64,000 bases of DNA from Flagellimonas oceani (GCF_011068285.1 NZ_CP049616.1:1840501-1904500); one strand, 5' to 3'; shown: positions 55,987 to 64,000, counted from the stretch's first letter. Numbers and translations are program-made. The notes: generated from the sequence alone by a model not told the origin.

Positions 55987-56471
55987 TACAGTTTTTTAAG
56001 CATCCAAACGGGGCAGGAATAATGTCCTGTGTTGCCCATTGGGGCATCGATATAGTCAAAACCGTTCTTTTTGTACAACTTTTGGGCGGCCTCCATATAG
56101 GGCATGGTTTCCAGATAGCAGGCTTCAAAACCAAACTCCTTGGCCTTGTTCAGGCAAGCTTCGATCATTTTGGCGCCAAGGCCTTTGCCCCTGGCCTCCT
56201 CCAAAAAGTACATTTTTTGAAGTTCACAGACGTTTCCATCATAGTTGTCCAACTGCGCCACACCTGCACAGCCAATAATTCGCCCATCAAACTCCACCAC
56301 AAAATAAGCCGCCTTGGGCACATTATAATTGGAGTACATATCGTCCAAAGCTTTGTCGGCATAAGCGGTGCCCACTTTGGGAACGCCCATATCCTCAAAA
56401 ACCTTTCGTATTACTTGGGCCACCTGTGCGTTGTCTTCGGGGGTTATTTCACGAATCACCGTATCTCCCAT
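55986..56471 (-). CDS. GNAT-family N-acetyltransferase
   Basis: 161 residues. The fold is recognisable from IREITPEDNAQVAQVIRKVFE at the N-terminus, the central strand AAYFVVEFDGRIIGCAGVAQL, and the acetyl-CoA loop EEARGKGLGAKMIEACLNKAKEFG (R-G-K-G-L-G). The C-terminal YKKNGFDYIDAPMGNTGHYSC fits members acting on small molecules. The substrate is not apparent. It is divergent from ribD, with the two start regions about 30 bases apart, and overlaps prmC by one base. Confidence 0.9.
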   Translation of the reverse strand: MGDTVIREITPEDNAQVAQVIRKVFEDMGVPKVGTAYADKALDDMYSNYNVPKAAYFVVEFDGRIIGCAGVAQLDNYDGNVCELQKMYFLEEARGKGLGAKMIEACLNKAKEFGFEACYLETMPYMEAAQKLYKKNGFDYIDAPMGNTGHYSCPVWMLKKL

Positions 56472-56502
56472 TTTTCTGTATTTAATGTTCTATTTTTGCG
56501 GG

Positions 56503-57555
56503 GTGAATATACATCAAAAATACATCCTTCGCTGCATAGAACTAGCCAAAAAGGGACTGGGAACCACGGCCCCAAATCCTATGGTTGGATGTGTTATCGT
56601 TCACGATCAAAAAATTATTGGGGAGGGTTTTACCGACCCCTACGGAGGTCCGCACGCCGAAGTGAATGCCATCAATTCGGTAACGGACAAGAGTTTGTTG
56701 AAAGATGCTTCGCTATATGTTACTTTGGAACCCTGTTCGCATTATGGAAAAACTCCCCCTTGCGCCGATTTGATTGCCAAGCACCAACTCAAAGAAGTTT
56801 TTATCGGTTTACAGGATCCGCACGATAAAGTGGCAGGAAAAGGCATCAAAAAATTGGAGGATGCTGGCTGCAAGGTGACTGTGGGTATTCTGGAAGATGA
56901 ATGTAGGGAACACCACAAACGATTTTTGACGTTTCAGGAGAAGAAGCGACCCTATATTATTTTAAAGTGGGCGGAGTCCAATGACGGTTTTTTGTCCCCT
57001 GACACCTCCAAACGAAGTGAAAATCCGGAACCCTTTTGGATTACGAATTCCCATTCCAAACAATTGGTTCACCAATGGCGAAGCCAAGAGCAGGCCATTT
57101 TGGCCGGAACCAACACCATTTTGGAGGACAATCCCAAGTTGACAACCCGAAATTGGGCAGGCAAAGACCCAATACGTGTTGTTTTGGATCGGGATTTGAA
57201 AATTGATTCGAGCCATCACGTTTTGGATAAAGCTGTACAGACCATAATTCTAACGAAGATTGAAGATGCATCAAAATATATAGCAGGCATTGATTATGTG
57301 GCAATCGATTTTTCACAACCTTTGGCCCAACAAATCTGCAATGCGCTCCATCAACACAACATCACAAGTGTAATTATTGAAGGAGGGGCAAAAATGCTTC
57401 AAACTTTTATCGATGAGAACTTGTGGGACGAAGCCCGTGTTTTTAAAGGTGCGGTTTGTTTTGAAAAAGGTTTGCTTGCTCCGAAATTGTTTGGAACTTT
57501 AAGCTATCAAAAGCAAATCCTAACCGACACCTTATCCATTTACCGAAATGATTAA
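56503..57555 (+). CDS. ribD: Bifunctional riboflavin biosynthesis deaminase/reductase RibD
   Basis: 350 residues from the GTG at 56503; the family start N-I-H-Q-K-Y-I-L-R-C-I-E-L-A-K follows at once, and an ATG at 56485 would add six odd residues. The N-terminal deaminase has the zinc site G-P-H-A-E-V near residue 50 and PCSHYGKTPPCADLI near 76. The reductase half (about 150-350) has LKWAESNDGFLSP, GTNTILEDNPKLTTRN and VIIEGGAKMLQTFI. It performs steps two and three of riboflavin synthesis. It overlaps the HAD gene by eight bases, at the head of a four-gene chain ending at 59628. Confidence 0.95.
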   Translation: MNIHQKYILRCIELAKKGLGTTAPNPMVGCVIVHDQKIIGEGFTDPYGGPHAEVNAINSVTDKSLLKDASLYVTLEPCSHYGKTPPCADLIAKHQLKEVFIGLQDPHDKVAGKGIKKLEDAGCKVTVGILEDECREHHKRFLTFQEKKRPYIILKWAESNDGFLSPDTSKRSENPEPFWITNSHSKQLVHQWRSQEQAILAGTNTILEDNPKLTTRNWAGKDPIRVVLDRDLKIDSSHHVLDKAVQTIILTKIEDASKYIAGIDYVAIDFSQPLAQQICNALHQHNITSVIIEGGAKMLQTFIDENLWDEARVFKGAVCFEKGLLAPKLFGTLSYQKQILTDTLSIYRND

Positions 57556-58150
57556 AAATATTATACTCGACTTTGGCGACGTCCTCATCAATCTGGATAA
57601 ACCTGCCACGGCAAAGGCAATGGTGCAGCACGGGTTTACCGAAGTTACTCCTAACTTGGAAAGCTTGTTTCAGGATTATGAGAAAGGCTTAATTGCTTCT
57701 TCTGATTTCTTGGATGAAGTCGCAGCACATTTTCCAAATGCCAGCAGGGAGTATTTAACGCAAGCCTGGAACTCCATTCTTTTGGATTTTCCAGAGCACC
57801 GACTAGAATTCATAGAGCAGTTGGCGATGGAAAATCAATATAAAATGCTTTTGCTGAGCAACACCAACGACTTGCATATGGAACGTGTAAAGGAACAAAT
57901 GGGAATGGAGCGGTTCAATAGGTTCAAAAATGCGTTTGATGTGTTTTACCTAAGTTACGAAATGGGGATGCGGAAACCAGATTCAGAAATTTTTGATTTT
58001 GTATTGCAAGAAAACAATCTTGTTCCCGAGGAAACTTTTTTTGTGGACGACGTTAAAGAAAATACCGATTCCGCAGCGGAATTTGGAATCCATGTCTGGA
58101 ACTTGCAAGTGGGCAAAGAGGATATTACCCAACTAAAATCAAAACTGTAA
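57548..58150 (+). CDS. HAD-family phosphatase
   Basis: 200 residues. The nucleophile motif is I-I-L-D-F-G-D-V-L-I-N-L-D at residues 4-16, close to the YihX type of sugar-phosphate phosphatase. Motif II is MLLLSNTNDLHMERV near residue 100, and the C-terminal acidic motif is EETFFVDDVKENTDSAAEFG near 160. The helical cap is inserted after motif I, as in subfamily IA. In this position, translated with ribD, it could supply the missing phosphatase step of riboflavin synthesis (between the RibD product and lumazine formation). That is an inference from context only. Confidence 0.9.
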   Translation: MIKNIILDFGDVLINLDKPATAKAMVQHGFTEVTPNLESLFQDYEKGLIASSDFLDEVAAHFPNASREYLTQAWNSILLDFPEHRLEFIEQLAMENQYKMLLLSNTNDLHMERVKEQMGMERFNRFKNAFDVFYLSYEMGMRKPDSEIFDFVLQENNLVPEETFFVDDVKENTDSAAEFGIHVWNLQVGKEDITQLKSKL

Positions 58151-59014
58151 ATGGTATACCTGATCTTGAGCGTTCTGAGCTCGACTTTGATTTTTGTGGT
58201 CTTTAAACTATTTGACGTTTTTAAAATCCAGACGCTTTACGCCATTATCACCAACTATGTGGTTGCCTGTGCCGTTGGATTCTTTTTGTACGATGGCCCT
58301 GTTGGAGTTAGTGACTTTACCAGTAAACCTTGGCTCATCGGTCCTATATTATTAGGTGTCCTTTTTATTGTGATTTTCAATTTGATGGCCCGAACGGCTC
58401 AGGTGTCGGGAGTTTCGGTTGCATCGGTGGCCACCAAAATGTCGTTGGCCATTCCCGTAGTGATGGGTGTTGTGCTTTACGGGGAACAGTTAAGCGCACT
58501 TCAAATTATTGGGATTGTGCTGGCACTGGTCGCCGTTTACTTGGCTTCAATCAAAGAGAAGAGCATTAAAATCGTACGTAAGGCACTAATTCTACCTTTA
58601 TTGGTGTTTCTAGGGTCGGGAGTTATCGATACCAGTATTCAATATTTTGAGGAAATCCACTTGACCGACCAAGAGATTCCAGTCTTCTCATCCATGATCT
58701 TTGGCTTTGCGGCTTTTACCGGGTTTATCTTTATCGGAATAAAGGCAATAAAAACTCCCTTAAAAATCAACCTTAAAAATATTGCGGGCGGAATTGCCCT
58801 TGGGGTTCCCAACTACTTTTCCATCTATTTTCTGATTCGCGCCCTTCGGGCCGATATTTTGAGTAGTGCTGCTATATTTACCCTAAACAACGTTGCCATT
58901 GTGATGTGCTCCACTCTTTTCGGAATTTTGTTCTTTAAGGAGAAACTCAGTCCAAAAAACTGGGGAGGTGTTGTCCTCGCCGTTTTGAGCATAATATTGG
59001 TAGCTTTGTTCTGA
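58151..59014 (+). CDS. EamA/DMT-family transporter
   Basis: 287 residues with about ten membrane helices, arranged as two five-helix halves (the internal repeat is visible as LQIIGIVLALVAVYLASI in the first half and KNWGGVVLAVLSIILVALF at the end). Members export or import amino acids, nucleotide sugars or metabolites; the substrate cannot be seen. The ATG follows the HAD stop without any gap and the stop shares one base with the start of the next gene, so translational coupling is likely. Confidence 0.88.
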   Translation: MVYLILSVLSSTLIFVVFKLFDVFKIQTLYAIITNYVVACAVGFFLYDGPVGVSDFTSKPWLIGPILLGVLFIVIFNLMARTAQVSGVSVASVATKMSLAIPVVMGVVLYGEQLSALQIIGIVLALVAVYLASIKEKSIKIVRKALILPLLVFLGSGVIDTSIQYFEEIHLTDQEIPVFSSMIFGFAAFTGFIFIGIKAIKTPLKINLKNIAGGIALGVPNYFSIYFLIRALRADILSSAAIFTLNNVAIVMCSTLFGILFFKEKLSPKNWGGVVLAVLSIILVALF

Positions 59015-59628
59015 TGGAGAAAAAAGATGATGTTTATAGGACCGTTACCAGAACTTCCCCAGAGATTTTATATAAGGACAGAAAAAGCAAATTCCATGCG
59101 CAAGTTCATCCGATTGCTTCCGAGGATGACGTAAAACCGATTGTAGAAAAACTCCGCAAAAAATATCATACGGCCAATCACGTTTGCTACGCTTGGCAAT
59201 TGGGAACCAAAAACCCAACATATAGGGCCAATGATGATGGTGAACCGAACAACTCGGCAGGAATGCCGATTTATGGACAAATCCAATCTTTTGATGTGAC
59301 CAATGTGCTGATTACGGTCACTAGAATCTTCGGCGGCACCAAACTGGGGGTGGGCGGATTGATACAGGCCTACAAAACCGCTGCGCAACTTGCCTTGGAA
59401 AGTGCCAAAATCGTGAAGAAAACGATCAAGGCGCAATTCCGTCTGCAATTTGGTTATCCAGAAATGGATATTGTCATGCGGACCATCAAACAGAAAGATT
59501 TGGACATTGTTTCCCAAAAAATGGAATTGGATTGTGAGCTTATTATTTCGGTTCGATTAAGTGAATCTGAAGAAATTTTTCAACTTTTCGATGAAATGCA
59601 CGGTGTGGATGTTACCATGATGGATTGA
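59014..59628 (+). CDS. yigZ: YigZ/IMPACT-family protein
   Basis: 204 residues. The N-terminal UPF0029 domain (about 1-125) has SKFHAQVHPIASEDDVKP, H-V-C-Y-A-W near residue 65, DDGEPNNSAGMPIYGQI and TKLGVGGLIQAYKTAAQLAL. A C-terminal DUF1949-like ferredoxin fold (about 135-204) follows. IMPACT proteins are linked to translation or RNA binding; the bacterial role is unsettled. It starts at the last base of the transporter stop and closes the ribD chain. Confidence 0.93.
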   Translation: MEKKDDVYRTVTRTSPEILYKDRKSKFHAQVHPIASEDDVKPIVEKLRKKYHTANHVCYAWQLGTKNPTYRANDDGEPNNSAGMPIYGQIQSFDVTNVLITVTRIFGGTKLGVGGLIQAYKTAAQLALESAKIVKKTIKAQFRLQFGYPEMDIVMRTIKQKDLDIVSQKMELDCELIISVRLSESEEIFQLFDEMHGVDVTMMD

Positions 59629-59633
59629 CATAA

Positions 59634-59816
59634 GACCACTGCGTTGTTAGAGATTAGACCTAAGACCGCTACGCTGTAAGATATAAGACCGCTGCGCTGT
59701 AGGACATAAGAATAAAGACTTTTCCCGACTCCTGATTCCTGACTCCTGACTCCCGACTCCTGACTCCTTACTCCTTACTCCTTACTCCTTACTCCTTACT
59801 CCTTACTCCTTACTTC
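59634..59816. repeat. Tandem repeats between yigZ and the thioesterase gene
   Basis: Three imperfect copies of about 24 bases around AAGACCGCTGCGCTGTAGGA (59634-59710) are followed by heptamers GACTCCT, then ACTCCTT repeated about eight times in perfect register to 59816. No gene is visible; the array lies at the 3' ends of two convergent genes. Confidence 0.8.
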
Positions 59817-59825
59817 TAAAAAAAA

Positions 59826-60224
59826 TCAATCATCCAATTTATCCAAGATATAATCGGGGCATTTAATGGGCCTTCCGGTTTTTTTGTCCATAAAGGCCAA
59901 GACCGTGTTTGCAGTGGCAAGTAGTTCCCCTGCCTCGTTCAGCAAATCATAATCGAACTCTATCTTCACCATGGGTATGGATTTCAATCGGGTACGTACC
60001 GTTAGCAAATCGTCATACAACGCAGACTTTTTGTAGTCAATATGTAAGGAAATTACGGGCAACATTATACCATTATCTTCCATGCTCTTGTAAGTGATCC
60101 CCATGTTCCTTAACCACTCCACCCGGCCCAACTCAAAATACTGTGCGTAGTTTCCATGATAAACAACCCCCATTTGGTCGGTTTCTGCATACCGAACCCG
60201 AAAAGAATATGAATTTAGACCCAT
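59826..60224 (-). CDS. Hotdog-fold acyl-CoA thioesterase (YbgC type)
   Basis: 132 residues. The YbgC active-site region is YAETDQMGVVYHGNYAQYFELGR at residues 12-34, described as a region; the catalytic Asp is in the T-D-Q-M-G-V-V-Y-H box. A single hotdog domain with the strand VRTRLKSIPMVKIEFDYDLL completes the fold. Family members hydrolyse short acyl-CoA or acyl-ACP. Divergent from dnaA, sharing a 200-base intergenic region with it. Confidence 0.92.
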   Translation of the reverse strand: MGLNSYSFRVRYAETDQMGVVYHGNYAQYFELGRVEWLRNMGITYKSMEDNGIMLPVISLHIDYKKSALYDDLLTVRTRLKSIPMVKIEFDYDLLNEAGELLATANTVLAFMDKKTGRPIKCPDYILDKLDD

Positions 60225-60353
60225 TTTTAACTGAAAAATTATATATTTAGTGGCTTGCTTATTTTGAGGGTAACATGCGAAAAAAAAACAAAACTTTCAA
60301 TGTCAAATTGATTTTTTTTTTAAAAGATTTGTTCACATATTTGTCGCATCCAA

Positions 60354-60382
60354 TAAGCATCTTATAACCCTTTAGATGCTTA
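60354..60382. promoter_or_regulatory. Inverted repeat in the dnaA leader
   Basis: TAAGCATCT (60354-60362) is perfectly repeated inversely as AGATGCTTA (60374-60382) with an 11-base loop, 43 bases before the dnaA start. It has no T-tract, so it is more likely an operator or an mRNA structure than a terminator. Confidence 0.45.
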
Positions 60383-60425
60383 CTCTTAAGTTTAAAGCTA
60401 ACCATTAAAACAAGGAAAAACTTCT

Positions 60426-61850
60426 ATGAGTGCTACTGCTAATTCCGTATGGAACAACTGTTTGGCTTTTATCCAAGATAACATCCAACCGCAGGCATTC
60501 AAAACATGGTTTGAACCCATCAAACCTATAAAACTAACTGATAAGGCGCTCAGCATCCAAGTACCCAGCAAGTTTTTCTACGAATGGCTCGAAGAGCATT
60601 ATGTGAAGCTTCTTAAGGTTGCCATGACCCGTGAATTGGGCAGCAACGCAAAGCTCATCTACGTTATAAAAATGGAGAACAAATACGGCAACAAGGAACC
60701 TTTTACGGAACAGATTCCAAGTTCTAACCGTACCGCTGTGGGACCGCAGGAATTGGATGTACCGATTACGTCCAAAAGTCCAGAGCTTAAAAATCCATTT
60801 GTGATTCCTGGTATTCGAAATATCAAAATTGAATCCCAGTTAAATCCCAACTATAATTTCGATAATTTCCTCGAAGGTGATTCCAACCGTTTGGCAAGGT
60901 CGGCCGGTATGGCCGTGGCCAACAAACCGGGCGGGACATCCTTTAACCCATTATTGGTTTTTGGTGGTGTAGGTTTGGGAAAGACCCACTTGGCCCATGC
61001 CATTGGGGTTGAGATCAAGGACAAGTACCCGGAAAAGACCGTGCTCTATATTTCTGCGGAGAAATTCACGCAACAATACATAGAATCGGTAAAAAAGAAT
61101 ACCCGAAACGATTTTATCCACTTTTACCAGTTGATAGATGTACTTATCATTGATGATGTACAATTCCTATCGGGGAAATCCGGGACGCAAGATGTTTTCT
61201 TTCATATTTTCAACCATTTGCACCAAAATGGCAAGCAGGTGATTTTGACATCGGACAAAGCTCCTGTGGATATGCAGGACATTGAGCAGCGTTTGCTCTC
61301 CCGTTTCAAATGGGGGCTATCCGCAGAACTGCAAAGCCCCGATTACGAAACCCGTGTGTCCATCTTAAAGAACAAATTGTACCGTGACGGGGTTGAAATG
61401 CCCGATGACATCATTGATCACGTGGCCAAGAACATCAAGACGAATATCCGTGAGCTGGAAGGTGCCATTATTTCGTTGATTGCGCAGTCATCTTTCAACA
61501 AACGCGAGGTTACTTTGGAACTGGCCCAACAAGTGGTGGAGAAATTCGTAAAGAATACCAAGCGCGAAGTATCCATCGACTACATCCAAAAAGTAGTATC
61601 GGATTACTTTGAAATGGATGTGGCCACGCTTCAATCCAAAACAAGAAAACGCCACATTGTACAGGCAAGGCAATTGGCCATGTTCTTTGCAAAGAAATTC
61701 ACCAAGGCATCTTTGGCCAGCATCGGTTCACAAATAGGAAAGCGTGATCACGCGACCGTACTGCATGCATGCAAAACGGTGGACAATCTTGCGGAGACCG
61801 ATAAACAATTCAGAAAGTACATTGAGGATTTGAGCAAGAAATTCTCTTAA
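60426..61850 (+). CDS. dnaA: Chromosomal replication initiator DnaA
   Basis: 474 residues. Domain I (about 1-85, WNNCLAFIQDNIQPQAFKTWF) is followed by a linker, then the AAA+ domain III with Walker A GGVGLGKTHLAHAIG near residue 182, Walker B VLIIDDVQFLSGK near 240, and the arginine region EQRLLSRFKWGL. Domain IV (about 380-474) has the DnaA-box-reading signature GKRDHATVLHACKTV. All parts are intact. Only one weak DnaA-box-like sequence (TTGTTCACA) lies upstream, so the gene is probably not beside oriC, as is common in this phylum. Confidence 0.98.
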   Translation: MSATANSVWNNCLAFIQDNIQPQAFKTWFEPIKPIKLTDKALSIQVPSKFFYEWLEEHYVKLLKVAMTRELGSNAKLIYVIKMENKYGNKEPFTEQIPSSNRTAVGPQELDVPITSKSPELKNPFVIPGIRNIKIESQLNPNYNFDNFLEGDSNRLARSAGMAVANKPGGTSFNPLLVFGGVGLGKTHLAHAIGVEIKDKYPEKTVLYISAEKFTQQYIESVKKNTRNDFIHFYQLIDVLIIDDVQFLSGKSGTQDVFFHIFNHLHQNGKQVILTSDKAPVDMQDIEQRLLSRFKWGLSAELQSPDYETRVSILKNKLYRDGVEMPDDIIDHVAKNIKTNIRELEGAIISLIAQSSFNKREVTLELAQQVVEKFVKNTKREVSIDYIQKVVSDYFEMDVATLQSKTRKRHIVQARQLAMFFAKKFTKASLASIGSQIGKRDHATVLHACKTVDNLAETDKQFRKYIEDLSKKFS

Positions 61851-61866
61851 TTTTCACAACTCATTT

Positions 61867-62319
61867 ATGAAAACCAAAGTTTTGATGGTCTGCTTGGGAA
61901 ACATTTGCAGGTCACCTTTGGGCGAAGGCATCTTAAAATCCAAAGTTGATTCGGATTCCGTTTTTGTGGATTCCGCAGGTACTGCAGGCTATCATGTGGG
62001 CAATCCGCCCGATAAACGCTCCATTGCAGTGGCCCATAAACATGGTCTGGATATAAGCACCCAAAAGTGTAGAAAATTTTCCAAGCAAGATTTTTCCGAG
62101 TTCGATTATATTTATGTGATGGACCGAAGTAATTTTTCCGATGTGGCCAGTCTTGCTTCAAACCAAGAAGAAGCCAACAAGATAAAATTATTGTTGAGCG
62201 AGGTCGAATTGGACATTAAAGAGGTCCCGGACCCCTATTACGGTGGTGATGATGGGTTTGAAAATGTATACCAAATGATCGATAAGGCTTGTGAGGCAAT
62301 TGCGAAAAAACTAAATTAA
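61867..62319 (+). CDS. Low-molecular-weight protein-tyrosine phosphatase
   Basis: 150 residues, the standard size. The catalytic loop is VCLGNICRSPLGEGIL (C-L-G-N-I-C-R-S, Cys9 as nucleophile) and the general acid aspartate is in VPDPYYGGDDGFENV near residue 120. There is no signal peptide. It could dephosphorylate tyrosine kinases of polysaccharide export, or arginine-phosphate as in some homologs. It starts 16 bases after dnaA and four bases before the methylase gene, so it is likely in the dnaA operon. Confidence 0.95.
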   Translation: MKTKVLMVCLGNICRSPLGEGILKSKVDSDSVFVDSAGTAGYHVGNPPDKRSIAVAHKHGLDISTQKCRKFSKQDFSEFDYIYVMDRSNFSDVASLASNQEEANKIKLLLSEVELDIKEVPDPYYGGDDGFENVYQMIDKACEAIAKKLN

Positions 62320-62323
62320 GCCC

Positions 62324-63052
62324 ATGGAAGAGGTAAAACCTGGTTTGGTAGTGGGCAAAGTCTATTTGATTCCCACAGCGTTGGGAGACAATGCCCCCTT
62401 GGAAGTTCTGCCCATTTCGGTAAAAGGGACGATTGAGCGTATTGACCACTATATCGTGGAAAACGAAAAAACGGCCAGACGTTTTATAAAACGGGTGAGC
62501 CCCAGCAAATCGCAACCGGAACTCCATTTACAATCGTTGAACAAATACACCAAACCGGAAGAAATCCCCGGTTTTTTGGATCCCTGTATTCATGGACATG
62601 ATATTGGCATTTTGTCCGAAGCAGGTTGTCCGGGCATTGCCGACCCAGGGGCCGATGTAGTTCGTGTGGCCCATGAAAAAAGAATACAAGTGGTACCGTT
62701 GGTGGGCCCCTCCTCTATTTTGATGGCCATGATGAGCAGTGGCATGAACGGTCAGAACTTTGCTTTCAATGGTTATTTGCCCATCGATAATGCAGAGCGC
62801 AAAAAAATGGTGAAGAGCTTGGAAAGATTATCCAAGGACAAAGGACAGTCACAGATTTTTATGGAAACCCCTTACCGCAACAATAAGTTGGTAAAGGAAC
62901 TTGTAAAAACATTACAGAAATCAACCCGCCTGTGCATTGCATGCGATATTACGTTGCCCACAGAGTTTATCTCCACTAAAAGCGCCCATGAATGGAGCGA
63001 AATAGAGATAGACCTGGACAAAAGACCAACAATATATATTATTCAAGCATAA
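62324..63052 (+). CDS. RsmI-like SAM-dependent methyltransferase
   Basis: 242 residues of the tetrapyrrole-methylase fold that includes RsmI, the 16S rRNA C1402 2'-O-methylase. GKVYLIPTALGDNAPLEVLP replaces the usual G-T-P-I-G-N-L start, which makes it the variant subgroup common in Bacteroidota that occurs beside or in place of RsmI. The SAM-site features GILSEAGCPGIADPGADVVR near residue 95 and VVPLVGPSSILMAMMSSGMNG near 125 are conserved. The rRNA target is not certain for this subgroup. It closes the operon, with a strong terminator. Confidence 0.88.
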   Translation: MEEVKPGLVVGKVYLIPTALGDNAPLEVLPISVKGTIERIDHYIVENEKTARRFIKRVSPSKSQPELHLQSLNKYTKPEEIPGFLDPCIHGHDIGILSEAGCPGIADPGADVVRVAHEKRIQVVPLVGPSSILMAMMSSGMNGQNFAFNGYLPIDNAERKKMVKSLERLSKDKGQSQIFMETPYRNNKLVKELVKTLQKSTRLCIACDITLPTEFISTKSAHEWSEIEIDLDKRPTIYIIQA

Positions 63053-63080
63053 AAAAAGCCCCGAAATTCGGGGCTTTTTT
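63051..63080. terminator. Bidirectional rho-independent terminator
   Basis: AAAAAAGCCCCGA pairs with TTCGGGGCTTTTTT around a two-base loop. It serves the RsmI-like gene and the convergent lysozyme-like gene and resembles the hairpin at 3.9 kb. Confidence 0.92.
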
Positions 63081-63101
63081 ATTTTAGTTCATCTGTACCA
63101 A

Positions 63102-63746
63102 TTAGACTTTTGCATTTTTTTGCTGTTTGATATTCGAAATATCGTAACCTGCAAATTTTTTCATGTAATACGAGATGCTACTTCCGTAAGCATCGGTTAC
63201 ATCTGTTTGTCCGTATGATCGTAGATACTTTTTGACATTGCCTGCTCCGGCCAAATGTGCCGCAGCCAAAATACCAGACTCGGTTACTTTGATGCCTCCG
63301 ATAGTTTTTCCGTTGAAACGTTTAATGTCCCTTCTCAAAATCCACTTGTTACGGGCAATATTGGCCACAAAAGCCTTTTCCTGAAGTTTTGGATTGTCCA
63401 AAAATTCATCCATATCGTAAACTCCCATCAAATTTAATGTGCTGCTACCAAACTGGTATTTGCCCAAATAACCCAATGTATTTACTCTTTGATATTTGCC
63501 CTGGGATTCCTTGAAAGCAAGTGCTTCCTTAAAGCCATTGTAGGCTTTTCCCAGAAAAGGAGGGGTTACCTCGTCCTCGTCAAGAAGTTCAACGGAAACC
63601 TGCGGTGCAAAAGTTTCCAAATTGGCCGTTACCTTCAATGAATCGGGAATTTCAACAGTCTCCTTTTTCATTACGGTATAGGAACCAAAACTTGTCAAAA
63701 CTACGATCATGGCAAGATGTAGTACAAAACCTATCCATCTTTTCAT
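63102..63746 (-). CDS. Lysozyme-like/lytic-transglycosylase-related secreted protein
   Basis: 214 residues from ATG 63746, which starts a signal peptide or N-terminal anchor (MKRWIGFVLHLAMIVVLTSF). The part after residue 75 reads ALAFKESQGKYQRVNTLGYLGKYQFG, where Glu in K-E-S-Q-G is in the place of the catalytic glutamate of lytic transglycosylases and G-K-Y-Q-F-G matches the usual G-x-Y-Q-F motif. AAAHLAGAGNVKKYLRSYG completes the domain. It likely acts on peptidoglycan in the periplasm. No LysM or SPOR part is present. Probably a single-gene unit. Confidence 0.8.
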   Translation of the reverse strand: MKRWIGFVLHLAMIVVLTSFGSYTVMKKETVEIPDSLKVTANLETFAPQVSVELLDEDEVTPPFLGKAYNGFKEALAFKESQGKYQRVNTLGYLGKYQFGSSTLNLMGVYDMDEFLDNPKLQEKAFVANIARNKWILRRDIKRFNGKTIGGIKVTESGILAAAHLAGAGNVKKYLRSYGQTDVTDAYGSSISYYMKKFAGYDISNIKQQKNAKV

Positions 63747-63906
63747 AATGTTCATATTTGTGATCTCGATACTATATACGTATCAAAAATCAATTTGGCC
63801 GGCAAATATAGATGGAGATAAGTTAAAGGGCACCCTAAAGCTCATAAAGATTTCTTAAATCAGCCTTAAAATACGTTAAATGGATGAAAATCAACGACAA
63901 AGAACC

Positions 63907-63999
63907 TTATCTCAGAACTTTTTGTTGATTTAACCATCGGGTGTACTGCACCTTATTTCGGTTGTGTTGCGCCAAAGTTTTGGCAAACATGTGGTAGCC
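63907..63999 (-). CDS. C-terminal end of an unidentified protein (cut by window end)
   Basis: An open frame of 30 residues reaches the window edge and stops at 63907. The sequence, with HMFAKTLAQHNRNK and a final basic YTRWLNQQKVLR, has the composition of a true protein end and not of random frame. Too little is visible to name a family. Between it and the lysozyme-like gene lie 160 A/T-rich bases with no other feature. Confidence 0.45.
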   Translation of the reverse strand, partial: GYHMFAKTLAQHNRNKVQYTRWLNQQKVLR

Positions 64000-64000
64000 A

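Noticed and set aside
60225..60425. Possible oriC upstream of dnaA
   Set aside because: Only one imperfect DnaA-box-like sequence (TTGTTCACA) and no cluster of boxes; no rpmH, dnaN or gidA neighbour.

Overview
The window looks like chromosomal DNA of a marine-type Flavobacteriaceae bacterium (Bacteroidota), possibly close to Muricauda/Allomuricauda; the genus is only a guess. The evidence is a PorP/SprF-type outer-membrane protein, the flavobacterial form of RpoZ, a RprX/RprY-like two-component pair, a bacilliredoxin (YtxJ), the gene order bamD-rpoZ-coaBC-DUF4835-recN, DUF6503/DUF6913/DUF4835 proteins, weak Shine-Dalgarno sites and a moderate G+C content.

Layout. 0-10 kb: the end of a LuxR-type response regulator, an orphan gene, glyA, a lipoprotein, ytxJ, clpB, a gntP-ridA-dipeptidase operon and a tetR gene. 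11.0-21.5 kb: an accessory block holding three tandem copies of a WGR-like/LRR/HEAT-like/DUF4132 gene (the first truncated and frameshifted) and a small coupled partner. A 23-bp repeat of the tetR 3' end lies at both edges of this block, which suggests a genomic island. 21.5-33.4 kb: envelope and housekeeping genes (PorP-SPOR, histidine phosphatase, smpB, pcm, oxidoreductase, hydroxyacyl-CoA dehydrogenase, DUF1015, YggS, DnaQ-GIY-YIG exonuclease, Kv-type channel, miaA, gluconokinase). 33.4-46.2 kb: a minus-strand run with a two-component system, coaE, ybbR, a glycosyltransferase, fabI, recN, coaBC, rpoZ, bamD and dapA. 46.3-48 kb: a 5'-nucleotidase split into two genes. 48-52.7 kb: twin cadherin/PKD/DUF285 surface lipoproteins embedded in degenerate 7-8 bp repeat arrays. 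52.7-64 kb: ligA, prmC, GNAT, ribD, HAD, EamA, YigZ, thioesterase, dnaA, a low-molecular-weight phosphatase, an RsmI-like methylase, a lysozyme-like protein and the tail of one more gene.

The most interesting part is the 11.0-21.5 kb block. Two large genes and one broken copy share N-terminal WGR-like and leucine-rich regions and a DUF4132 C-terminus. Nucleotide blocks of near-identity suggest gene conversion. Two of the promoters carry paired motifs exactly 21 bp apart that resemble LytTR-type operators, and the same paired motif, in the same orientation, precedes the two DUF285 lipoproteins 30-40 kb away. This hints at one regulon for both accessory loci. The function is unknown; a sensor or conflict role is only a hypothesis.

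The window also has three layers of repeats: REPIN-like paired hairpins of about 115 bp, a palindromic family that has entered the prmC reading frame, and heptamer-register arrays reminiscent of cyanobacterial STRR sequences. No tRNA, rRNA, CRISPR, transposase or integrase gene was seen.
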